Assembly: GCA_963693285.1 (NCBI GenBank)
Contig: OY848917.1
Location: 25,664,745 to 25,728,744, forward strand
Length of the DNA: 64,000 nt
Direction of reading: 5' to 3'
Source: Xestospongia muta
Lineage: Eukaryota; Porifera; Demospongiae; Haplosclerida; Petrosiidae
The notes under the pieces are model-generated. The model was not told where the DNA came from and did no database searches. It saw only the letters and a program-made list of their open reading frames with translations. A program made the translations under genes and the position numbers. Shown here one piece after another: positions 49,961 through 63,300 of the stretch (its first letter is position 1; every line of letters begins with the position of its first letter).

Positions 49961-51475
49961 CTGGAAGACAAACCCTTGGTGTACAAGATGACATAAACAT
50001 GTTACCAAGCAACTCTTCATTTGACCAATCAAATTGTGCTCCATGGAACAATTCATTTATGGCTTCAATGATGAAAATCAACATATATATACTATGGATA
50101 GGTGTGGTTTACTATAATTATATGTTAATCATTGATACCTCCTTCAGCTCCTCACTCAGGAAATATGAACAATCAACTCCTAATTTTACAAAAAACCAAG
50201 ACTATCCATGATATAACATATATATACAATTTTTTGAAAATTAGAGAAATGATGAAGTATTAACAAGATATGTGTCAAATGTACTACAGTGTTATCATTT
50301 CATAGAGATCAGTCCCATTTGAAGTTCTTATCCTTTACTACAGTCTTGGTGAAGTAGACAGTGTTTACATTCTAGAAACACACTTCTTAAACAATGTACA
50401 ATTAATATATGTATGTATGTATGTATAACGGCAATAGTTTTGCAGTTTAAACCATAAATGTTAAAAAATGATGACATAAAGTACAAAATACATTATGACA
50501 CTTTTATATTATCAGTAAAAAATCTAAAATTTTACTAAAAATCACACATATGTATTTTTACTTTAATTAATAAATCAAATACACAGTACTACTCAGGGAT
50601 GAAGCAAAGACAGAGGCACATCAATTTATAATAATTGAAGGTTCTTATATGTCTTGTAATATGTAACTCAGTAATTACATGTATATACAACTATTTCATA
50701 TATTGATGGACTATATGTGACTAACATAATATGTTCGAGAGTGTCAAATTTGTTTCTATGATTATATATCAAACAGCATTTGTAATAACAAGATGTCAAG
50801 CAATACACACATTAATAATATATCTAAAAAAAGTTAGAACAGCAATAGTTTTGCATTATAAAAAAACAAGTTACAAATTTGTTGTGGTCAAAATATATGA
50901 TAACAATTATTAATATACATTTAGATAAAAAAATTTATAAAAGTTCACACATGCTCAAAAAACTCACATATGCACACATTTTTACTTCAAATAATAAATG
51001 CATCTACAAATAGTTATAGTAGTAGTTAGGTTGTAGCAAGGATAGAGATGCATCAATTGTTATTAATTTAGCATTGGAGGTTCAGTGTCTGCGTGTATAA
51101 TGAGATATAATAATAAAAATTTTATAATTATTTATCTTCAAGAGGTAATTCAGTAATTAATTACATGTATATACAACAATGTCATTCATGAAATTTATAT
51201 ATATATTAAATGTTAAACAAATTATAAATTATGTAAAGAATACTTGTAATTAATGCATTGCAATTATTGCATTGAAGCTATCAAATACCCTCCACTACTT
51301 GCTGAAGTCCTTTATAGACCAACACTTGTATAAGCATACTTATCATAAATTTAAAAAGAAATTGACCAAATCACTATGAATAATACTTTAGGTGGATAAT
51401 TTTTATGTTCATGCTACTTATGTCCTTTGCATTACATTTCTGGTGAACATATTGAATGAGATATTGGTAGTTGTC
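49961..51475. other. No supported gene
   Basis: AT-rich. The short frames at 49999 (+), 50731 (+) and 51392 (+) lack splice, composition or domain support; the last is antisense to an SMB exon. Confidence 0.45.
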
Positions 51476-51633
51476 TTACCCGTTATAGTAGCAGCCAATA
51501 TTAGCTATATCACTGCAGCAATCATTCCATTTATGACAGTATTGATCACATTGACATCCATTATGAGAACATTGTGGTGACAAGGACAATGAACAACATC
51601 CAGTATAGCTGAGCTCAAGTGCTAAACATGAAC
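51476..51633 (-). CDS. Terminal SMB-like exon
   Basis: SCLALELSYTGCC, SPQCSHNGCQCDQYC, WNDCCSDIANIGC, then YYNG and TAA at 51478-51476. A GTAAGAC donor overlaps the stop, but splicing there would change the phase from 1 to 2, so a terminal exon is the simpler reading. Confidence 0.7.
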
Positions 51634-54298
51634 CTAAAATAAACATATGAACAACTTGATTTCTAGTGTTTATTTACCTTTCGTAGGTGGTATAGGTGAA
51701 GGTGTGATTGTTGTGTCTATATAAAAATCACAAAAAATGATGATTGTTATATCATTAAAGGTAAACTACGATATCAGTAATTGTAAATATAATTACTATC
51801 TCATGCATGAACTGCTAGGGAAAAATAAATGAACTTCTGTACAATTATACTGTCTCTAAAGACTTCTTTATTTGAGCCAAAATGACTACTAGAAAAATCA
51901 GGACTAAACGTAAACATTACACAATTATTGTTTGTTCTGTTCAGAAAGCTCAGTAACGATATACTTATAAAATATACATGATTAAAATAGAACATAATCA
52001 TATTTTACAATTATTCAAATGTCCTTCTTTCAGGAGTGATAGTAGGTTAATTGGTCTGGTTGTTGGATAATAGTTCCGGAATGAGAATGAGTAATTGCAG
52101 TGTTTGGGGTACATTCTGAACTGACACCTGTTAGTGGGAAGTCAGTGTTCTATGACCTGACTCTGAGATCACCACGATTTCTAATAAACTGACCAGACAG
52201 TGTATCCACAACATATGAACTGGGAGTATTGGCAGCACGTCTGACTGTTTCTGGAACTTGTTGTCCTTGTGTGGAAACTTAAACTGGAGTATCCCCTTCT
52301 TCATTGATCAAATTGATGCTTTTGCTCTTAGTTGTTCTTCTTGTCCATCTACCTGAACCCTTTGATATTTAGCCAGTGTGGTATCAAATGCTTCTTGTCT
52401 GGAGTACATCAGTACACAGTTTACTTCCCATCAGAAACTCAGCAGACTTTAATTTACACCAGGTAAGTGGTGTCGCTCTGTATGTCATAAGTGCCATATA
52501 AGCATCTGTTGCATGTTCCAGTGGAGTTTTATAATTTTAACTGCTCTTTCAGCCATACCACTTGAGTAAGGGTAGTACGGACTACTAGTTAAGAAAGTTG
52601 TATGAATAAGCAAACTTCTTTATGTTCTTGGAATTAAATTGTGGTTTATTATCAGTCACTAGCACTGCAGGGATAATGTCGTGTGAATCTTTAAGTGATG
52701 AGACTACACTAGCTGAAGTAGTAGTAGTAGTAGTAGTAGGCTTTTGAACTTCTACATATCTGCAACAATGGTCCATTACAAGAGACAAAAGTGGTTTGTA
52801 TCAGTCTCTAACTTAATGCGCTTCCCCAGGTCATATTTTGCAAACCTATCATACGCCAACAGCAAGAGACGTTTATTCAATCTGTGAGTGTCAATCTGTG
52901 CATTCATCTGTTGTTGCAGAATTATGGCTCCTAAGCCATAAGCTGATCAAGGTATAACTACTAGTCTTTTGATTGGCTTTTATTTGCTTAAAAACATTTT
53001 TGACTAATGTATTACATTAAATTCTGATTTTGTCTTACCAGCTGTATCAGTTGGAGTAAGTGTACGAGAAGAAGGATTTACAGGATGACAACCAATATCA
53101 GCTATATCACTACAACAATCATTTAAATCATAACAATCTTTATCACAATAGCATCCATTATTCGAACATAGTGGTGACAAGGAAAATACACAACATCCAG
53201 AATAGTTGAGATTAAGTAATAGACATGAACCTATATTCATTGATAAATGGCTTCATCTCATTGATAGTATTTAACTTACCTTGTAGTACAGTTGGTGTAG
53301 GGGTAAGTATTGTGTCTATTATAAGTAATACAATTAGGAATAATTTTTTTATTATGTAGACTAAGAAGTAAACAATACTTAAAATTTGAAATGATGTGTA
53401 ATGGAAAGAATGTTTCAAATTATCAAGTATAAATCATAACAGATTTTGGTATTTATTTAAGAATTGCTACATTGTCAATTATCATAATCATTTAAGTCTG
53501 AATGTGATATAACATTATTGCAATATAATTTTTAAAACAAACATGAAAACAAATTTAATAACATGCAATGGAAAACACATTAAATGTAATAAAAGGGATT
53601 CTTATTTTACATTTTAATTCCAAACTTCAGTATTTGTAATAATCATTATTGAAAATGTATTAAAACATTACATGTTTGTTGATAACACAGTTACAAAACA
53701 CACTATATTTAGAGCAATTTAGTATGCAAATAGTTAAGACAAATCAGGCTCACTCATGTGCATTACTGTACTTGAATGGCTTCCAGTTCTTTATTATAAT
53801 AATTATTAATATAATTCTATTTGCATATTTGGCAAATTTTTCATCATTTTCAGTGAAATGTTAAATGACTTTTGTCAAATACTAAAGGATATATTTCTAA
53901 AGCTACATCAGATATGCTTTATTTAGATAGTAGCAAATACTTTGTTATCACAAATTAAAAACAAAATATAGACTATCTAAGAAGTAAATATGATACTCTT
54001 ATTCAAAGAGTATGGACAAAGTCCTTATTATGACATTTTACAATATAAATTATACACACATTGTGAAATATTAATTTATATTAATAATGTAAAAAACGTG
54101 TGAAAAATGTTATAATTTCAAAGGCATCTGCACCAATTGAACTTCTCATGTATCCTTCACTGTTTAATGAAGTGGCAACTGTTACCATTCCAGACACAAA
54201 CAATAATTGCACATGCAATGAAAAGCACATTAAATGTAAAAAATAGATTCTTATTTTATATTTTAATTATATTATATAATATTATATTTTAATATAAA

Positions 54299-54357
<59 letters not shown>

Positions 54358-57300
54358 TTATTTTAAAAGTTTTATCCATATTAGAAAGACATTTATCAGC
54401 AATTATATTCACATAGATCCAGTCTATATACACTTAAAAATGCATTAAAAGATAACATGTTAGTTGATAACACAGTTCCAAAACACATTATATTTAGAGC
54501 AATTTAGTATGGAAATAGTTAAGACAAATCAGGTTTGCTATTGTGTATTACTGTACTTGAATGGCTTCCAGTTTCTTATTGTAATAATTGTTAATATAAT
54601 TCCTATTTGCATATTCGGTCAATTTTTGATCATTTTCAGTGAAATGTTAAATGACGTATGTCAAATACTAAAGGATACAGTTCTGAGGCTACATCAGATA
54701 TGATTATTCTGATGGTAGCTTCACTTTGTTATATATCACAAATAATAATCAAAAATATAAATTAGCTAAGAAGTAAATATGATACTCTTATTCAAAGAGT
54801 ATGGACAAAGACCTTATTATGACATTTTACAATATAAAATATACACACATTGTGAAATATTAATTTATATTAATAATATAAAAAACATGTGAATAATGTT
54901 ATAATTTCAAAGGCATCAGCACTAATTGAACTTTTTATGTATCCTTATCTGCTTAATGAGGTGGCCACTGACACCATTCTAGACACAAACAATAATTGAC
55001 TACATAACTATAGACAATGATTTATTGCATAAGCAATTGATTATTATAATAATATCAGTTATCATTATCAACTATATCACTACAACAATCATTCCATTTT
55101 ATTACAATATTGACAACAATAACAGCCATTATTGTCACAGTTTAGTGACAAGAACATGCACTGTTACAATCATGATAAACAAATCAAAAAATTAACTTGG
55201 AGATAACAATTTGTCTTATAACCTTCCAAGATTAAAAGTTAAATTACATATATAGCTACTACTTATATCAGTAATATAAATTGGTATTAGGTTAATATGC
55301 ACAATCTCAGAAATGAAAGAGAACTAAAGAAATGCTTTATTCAACATAATGCAAAAATTAAAATAAACTGTTATATGCAATAACAAATAAACTACAAATC
55401 ATGTAAATATTGATATATTATATTATTTAAAAGATGATTTAATTTACGATTGCCTTTTTTTGTCAAAAATTTGCTTATATTTTCCAAAAAATTAGCTTGA
55501 CTAATGTATTGTATGAGCTTCTGATATTCTTACCATGTGTATCAGTTAGAGTAGGTGTAGAAGATGAAGGAGAGGTATCATAAGCAGAAAGACAAAATAT
55601 ATCAGCTATATCATTGCAGCAATCATTATAAAAATGACAAAATTCATCACAAAAGCATTCATTAACTGAACATGTTGTTGACAAGGACCATACACAACAT
55701 CCAGAATAGCTGAGATGAAGTGATAAACATCCTATATATATTCATTTATAAATGACTAAAATTTTATTGATAGTGTTTAACTTACCTTGATGAACAGTTG
55801 GTGTAGATGTAACTATACCACCAAATATAGATGAAGAAAACGTAGTTGAGGCACTTGTTGAAAAATTTGTATTACTAGTTAAAAGATGTGGAGTTTCATT
55901 GCTAGTGACTATATAATAGAATAAGCAATAAATATTTTACATGTAGATTAAGTAATAACCAATGCTTTAAAACATACAAATTTGAGATGACATGTAATGA
56001 AAGGAAAACTTCAAATACTCAAGCTCATGGTAGATTTTTTATTGTATTAAATTATGCATATTTATTAAAAAAACAACGGTATTTTTATCTTATTAAATAG
56101 TAATCTGAGATAATTTGGTATTAGTATACTTTGCAGCTGTAACTAAAAATTAAACAAAATAAATGAACACAACATTCATGCAACATGCTTAAAATATAAT
56201 ATTTTAAGTATTGTTAGGTTATTGTGCTCACTGAAAATTTTGTAATTACTCACCAGTTATGCCAGACCCTGAGCCAGATCCTGATCTGAGACCCAAGGTA
56301 GATCCTAATTTAAACCCTGAGCCAGATTCTGAACTAAATTTTGAGTCAGGCACTGATTCTGTATAAAGTGATCCATACAAATAAAAGAAAATGACAATAA
56401 ACAAATTTCCTAATCATCCACATCATGTTAGTTTTTTTAAAATTGTTAAATATGTCAAAATATCAGTTATCATCAAGGCTCTTAAATCATGATGAACAAT
56501 ATCAAAAAAATTAACTAGTAGATGAAGATGTGTCTTACTGCCTCCTGTGAGTAAATGTTAAATTACATATATAAATACTAGTAATATCAGTAATGTTAAT
56601 TCGTATTAGATTTATAGAAAAGTAGAGGAATATTTTGAATAATATTTATGAAAATTAAAATGAATGTTTTTAAACAATTTTAGATAAACTACAAATGATG
56701 TAAATAATGATATTTAATAGATTTAGTGGTAAACATGAACCTAAATGTATTCATTTATAAATGGTTACTTCTCATTGATAGTATTTAACTTACCTGGTGG
56801 AACAATTGGTGTAAGTGTAACTATACTGTCACTTAGAGATGGATTAAAAATGGATGATGTGCTTGCTGGAAACGTTGTCCTACTAGTTAGAGATGATGGA
56901 GTTTTAATACTTGTATCTAGATAAAAGATAGTAATACAATTAGGAGTAATTATTTTATTATGTAGACTAAGGAGTAGCCAATGTTTAAAATTTGAGATGA
57001 TGTGTAATGGAAAGAATGCTTCAAGTTGTCAAGTATAAATCATAATAGATTTTTGTTTTGATCCTTTAATTGACTTTTATTTGCTTAAAATAACTTTGAC
57101 AAATGTATTGTGTCAATGTCTGATTTTGTCTTACCAAATGTATCAGTAGGAGTAGGTGTAGGAGAGGAAAGATTCACAGGATGACAACCAATATCAGTTA
57201 TATCACTACAACAATCTTTTAAGTTGTGACAGCGTTGATCACAATAGCATCCATTATTCTTACAAGATGGTGATAAGGACAATTCACAACATCCAGAATA

Positions 57301-60300
57301 GTTGAGATTAAGTGCTAAACATGAACCTATATTCATTTATAAATGGTTACATATTATATATTAATAGTATTTAACTTACCTGGAGTAACATTTGGTGTAG
57401 GCATAACTATACTGCCATATAAAGATTGAGTAATAGTGGATGATATGCTCACTGGAAAAGTTGTACTACTAGTCAGAGATGTTAGAGTTTCAACACTTTT
57501 TTCTACATTAATATAGTAATAAAATTATGAATAAATATTGTATTATGTATAAACCATGAAGTAACCAATGCTTTACAAATGTTTAAGATAATGTGTATTG
57601 AAAAAAACTTCAACTTACGAGCCTGTATCATTTATAATTGGCTTCATCCAAATACAGTTCATTACAATATTCATGCACATTTTTAAAATATAAAATTTTA
57701 GATATGGACAGGTTATTGTACAACACAAACTACTTACCATTTATGCTAGACCCTGAGCCAGATTCTAATTTAAATCCTGTGCCCGATCCTGACCTAAACC
57801 CTGAGCCAGAATCTGATTCTGTATGAAGTGTGGTCCATCAAATGAAAGAAAATGACAATGAACAACATTTTGAATAATATTTATGAAAATTAAAATGAAT
57901 GTATTTAAACAATATTAGATAAACTACAAATGATGTAAATAATGATATTTATTAAATGTAATAAATATGTAAATGGAGCTGTTTACAGATCTATGATAGA
58001 TGTTAATTTGAAAATGTTAAACTTTTTATCTTGGTAATTCAAAAGTATCTTAAGGATGTATCAGGGCTATTCAAGGAGAATGTCACAAAAGAAGTTTAAT
58101 TATGTGAAGGAGAAACAGGATGATAACCAACATTAACTATATCACTATAACAATCATTCAAATTGTTACAATATTGTCAACAATAGAAGCTATTATTGTC
58201 ACATTTTGGTGACAATAACCATGCATCATTACAATCATGATACACAAATCCCAAGATATAAAACTTGGATATAACAATTTGTCTTATGACCTTCCAAGAG
58301 TAAGACAAGGACAATACACAACAAATGAATAGCTGAGATTAAGTGCTAGACATCCTATATTTATTCACATATAAATGACTATATCCAATAATGTTTGACT
58401 TACCTTGAAAAACAGCTAGTGTAGGTGTAACTAGATCAACAATAATAGATGAAGAAAAGGTTGTTGAGACACTTGTTAAAAAAGTTGTACTAGTTAAAGG
58501 GTGTAGAGTTTCAATGCTAGAGTCTATATAATAGAATTAGCAATAATTATTTTAATATGTAGAATAAGTAATAACCAATGCTTAAAAACACACAAATTTG
58601 TAATGACATGTAATGAAAAGACTATTACAAATACTCGAGCATAAGATCACAGTAGATTTTTTTGGTATTAAATAATACATAAGACAATGGTAATTTTATT
58701 TTATATAATAGTAATCCAAGATAACTTGGTATTAGTATACTTTGTAACTATAAATTAAAATAAATTTAAAGCACACAAAAATATAACATTTTAAGTATAG
58801 TCAGTTTATTGCATTCACTGACAACTTTTTAATTACTTACCATTAATGCCAGACCCTGAGCCAGATCCTAATCTAAAACCTGAGCCAGATACTGATTTTG
58901 TATAAAGTGATCCATACAAATGAAACAAATGACAATGGATGAATTTCCTAAGCATCCACAATAACTTCTTTATTAAATTGTTAAATGTGACAAAAAACCA
59001 CTTATCAACAAAACTGTTACATTCAAAAAATTAAACATGTAGATGAAGATTTGTCTTACTGCCCACAGAGAGTAAAAGTTTAATTTCATACATATATACT
59101 ACTTGTATCAGTAATGTTATTTGATTTGGATTATCCTATCTCACACATGAAAGCAAAATAAAGTAATTAAACTATTAGTATGTTATGTAAATTAAAATGA
59201 ATGTATATAAACTACTATATGCAATATTATATATACAACAAATGATGTAAATAATGATGTTTTATTGCTGAAATGGTTTATTATTTGATTGACTTTTAGT
59301 TGATAATTTGACTAATGTATTTTATCAACTTCTGATTTTGTCTTACCAGTTGAATTACTTGGAGTAGGTGTAGGAGAGGAAAGACTTACAGGATGACAAT
59401 CAATATCAGCTATATCACTACAACAATCTTCTGTGTTGTGACAGAGTTGATCACAATAACATCCATTATTTGAACAAGGTGGTGATAAGAAAAACACACA
59501 GCATCCAGAATAGGTGAGATTAAGTGCTACACATGAGCCTATATTCACTTATAAATGGCTACATCTTATTAGTAGTATTTAGTATACCTTGTGAAACAGT
59601 TGGTGTAGGTGTAACTATACTGTCACCTAGAGATGGAATATAAATAGATTACATGCTTGTTGGAAAATTTGTACTACTAGTTATAGATAAAGGAGTTTCA
59701 AAGCTTGTTTCTATATAAAAAATTGTAAAACAACTTGGATAATTTATTAATTTTGTAAATTAAGAAGTAACCAGCACTTAAAAATTTTTAAGATGATTGC
59801 CAATAAAGAATGTTCCAAATTTGTATTAGGACATAACATTATTTTCTTTCACGATGTAAATAATGATGTTTTATTGCTGAAATGGTTTATTATTTGATTG
59901 ACTTTTATTTGATAATTTGACTAATGTATTTTATCAACTTCTGATTTTGTCTTACCAGTTGAATTACTTGGAGTAGGTGTAGGAGAGGAAAGACTTACAG
60001 GATGACAATCAATATCAGCTATATCACTACAACAATCTTCTGTGTTGTGACAGAGTTGATCACAATAACATCCATTATTTGAACAAGGTGGTGATAAGAA
60101 AAACACACAGCATCCAGAATAGGTGAGATTAAGTGCTACACATGAGCCTATATTCACTTATAAATGGCTACATCTTATTAGTAGTATTTAGTATACCTTG
60201 TGAAACAGTTGGTGTAGGTGTAACTATACTGTCACTTAGAGATGGAATAAAAATAGATGACATGCTTGCTGGAAAAGTTGTACTTCTACTTAGAGATGAA

Positions 60301-63300
60301 GGAGTTTCAAAGCTTGTATCTATGTAAAAAATAGTAATACAATTAGGATAATTCTTTTATTTTGTAGATTAAGAAGTAACCAATGTTAAAAATGTTTGAG
60401 ATAATGTCCAATGGAAAGAGTGATCCAAATTATTAAAATACATAATAACAAATTTAGTTATTTATTTAAGAATTACAACATTGGTAATTATCATAATCAT
60501 TTAAGTTTGCATGGGATATAATATTAATGGGATATTAGTTTGTGTTGAGATATAACATTATTTTCTTTCACATGCTTATTAGTTAAAAAAAAAGTTATTA
60601 TTCTTTGTAGATTGTGATGATATATCAACTTGTCAATTATATGATCATGAGAGCAGCCCATAAATTAGTTTATAGTTATTAGTTTACATTGCATGTTTGT
60701 ATAATTTATTATGAATGTATTGTATGAATTTCTGATATTGTCTGATGTTTAACTTACCTTTTGGAACAGTTGGTGTGCGTGTTAGCATACTACCACTTAG
60801 AGATGGAGTAAAAGTTGATGATGCGCTTACTCGAAATGTTGTACTATTAGTTAGAGATGAAGGAGTTTCAAAGCTTGTGTCTACATAAAAAATAGTAATA
60901 CAATTTGGAATATTTATTTTATTTTGTAGATTATTGATGATTATAAAAGTCATTTAAGTTTGGATGAGATATAATATTATTGGAATATAAGTTTGGGTTG
61001 GGATATAACATTGTTTACTTTCACACGCTTATAAGTAAAAATTACTAATATAATTTTTTTTATTATTCGTAGTAGGTGATAATGATTTATCAAATCATTA
61101 ATAAGTATATATGATCACGATTGTTGCTCATTAATTTTTTATCAGTTGCATGTTTGCATAATTGGTTATGCTACATTCATTTGTTATAAGTTTGTATTGC
61201 ATGTTTGCATTCATCTGTTGTTGCAAAATTACTGTTCCTAAGCCATTAACTGATCATCTGAACAAATCTTAGTGTTAGAGTAGGAGTTATCAATAGCCAA
61301 AATTGTTGGTAGTCAAAATCTCCTTTATCTTCGAAAATAATTGCTCATGATGAGGTCCTCACGACCTCACAGATTTAGTACTTAGAAGCTCACATAAGGT
61401 TTGTGACAGCTCTGATAAACTTGGGTTAAACTTGCCCAGTTGATTTGCATATCTATAAATCTTCTCAGCTAAGAAATTGACAGACGTTTCTTCATCTTCA
61501 CAATAGCTGATGTCAGATGAAATGTTGTTTTTTATTAGAAAGTCCTTATGAAATTCACATTTGTCCCTATTTAGGTTACACCTGCATCTTTTTGTAGAGG
61601 TGCCATACTTGAGCACTTTGCAATTGGCTCCTCCACCTTTGTAATGACTCAAAAAGTTTCCATACATGTTAACTCTTCTTGAACTTTCTTCCTCGATGGG
61701 AATGGAACATTTCTAGCTGTATACAGGGCTACTGGTTAAGTTCCAGGCTTCAACTGTATCTCATAGCCATCTTGGAATCTACCCAGACCTGAGAACAAAG
61801 ATGGGTATTGGTTTAGAATGGATGCTTCAATCTCATTTACTATTGGAAGCACTTGCAGTGTTTTAATTGTTAGTAATTCAAGCAAATTATGTGACACTTG
61901 CTTGACTACATGGAAAGTCTGTGTACATGACTGTTTATTGCAAGAGAGAGTACACTGGAGCTTGTAATGGTTTTTAATCTGCTCCACATAATCTTTTCAA
62001 TGGTTTTATTAATTGATTGAGCCAAGTTGCTTCCATGCAGCTTCTGAAATGAATGTCACTTCTGCTCCTGTGTCTAATTTGAACACTATTGATAGCCTAT
62101 TGACTTCTTTCATAGTTCTCCATGATGAGCTCCATCTCTGTTCTAATTATCTACATCAACATATACTGCATCACTCACATCTTGTCCTTGGACATGTGTG
62201 TGGTCACATCAGTTACTGACTTTTGAGTTTGTCTTTGAGAAACATTTTGATTTGAAGTGACCTATCCTGTTACATGAATAGCACATGGCATCTCTAGCCA
62301 GACATTGGTGTCTTGGGCGACAACTTCTCCTACAGCGAGCATTTTTTTCATCTGACTTACTGCAGTTAGCTTCTGACTTTCTGTAGGGATATTGTGAAGT
62401 GAATTTCCAACCACTCTTGCAATGGTCCTTCTGCATGTCTCACAGTGTCGACAATATTTAACAGCATATAACTACTAGTCTTTTGATTGGCTTTATTTGC
62501 TCAAAAATAATTTGAGTATTTGACTAATGTATTGTATAAAATTCTGATTTTATCTTACCAGCTGTATCAGTTGGAGTAGGTGTAGGAGAGGGAGGATTTA
62601 CAGGATGACAACCAATATCAGCTATATCACTACAACAATCATTTAAATCATAACAAGCTTTATCACAATAGCATCCATTATTCGAACATAGTGGTGACAA
62701 AGAAATTACACAACATCCGGAATAGTTGAGATTAAGTGATAAACATGAGCCTATATTCATTGATAAATAGCTTCATCTCATTTATAGTATTTAACTTACC
62801 TTGTAGAACAGTTGGTGTAGGTGTAATTATAATGTCACTTAGAAATGGACTAAAAGTGAGTGCTGGAAAATTTGTACTATTACTTACAGATGACAGAGTT
62901 TTAACACTTGTGTCTACATCATTAAAATAGTAATACATATAATTAGGAATAATTATTTCAAAAAGTAACCAATGCTTAAAATTTGAAATGATGTGTAAAG
63001 GAAAGAATGTTTCAAATTATCAAGTATAAATCATAACAGATTTTGTTATTTATTTAAGAATTGCAACATTGTCAATTATCATAATCATTTAAGTTTGAAT
63101 GTGATATAATATTATTGGGATATATGTTTGGGTTGGGACATAATATTATTTATAAATATTCAGGTACTTTACTTTTTATGCATATGTTGCTTATGCCCCT
63201 TTATTTCATTTTCTGGTGAACACTGATTTATTGTATGAGGTATTGATTTTGTCTTACAAGTTGGAATAGGTGTAGTGGAAGCTGGATGGCAACTAATATT

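Larger units (their letters stand above)
59236..60245 (-). repeat. 609-bp tandem duplication around an SMB exon
   Basis: Copies at about 59236-59636 and 59845-60245 are near-identical through the SMB exon and flanks. They diverge sharply inside the neighbouring linker exons. Confidence 0.8.

Noticed and set aside
52722..52739. Poly-Thr stretch as a host mucin-like exon
   Set aside because: It is a trinucleotide expansion inside the gypsy integrase frame; integrase motifs flank it on both sides.
57638..57826. Plus-strand PDSNLNPVPDPD repeat protein
   Set aside because: Antisense of the Gly/Ser linker exon at 57738-57818, which has proper splice sites on the minus strand.
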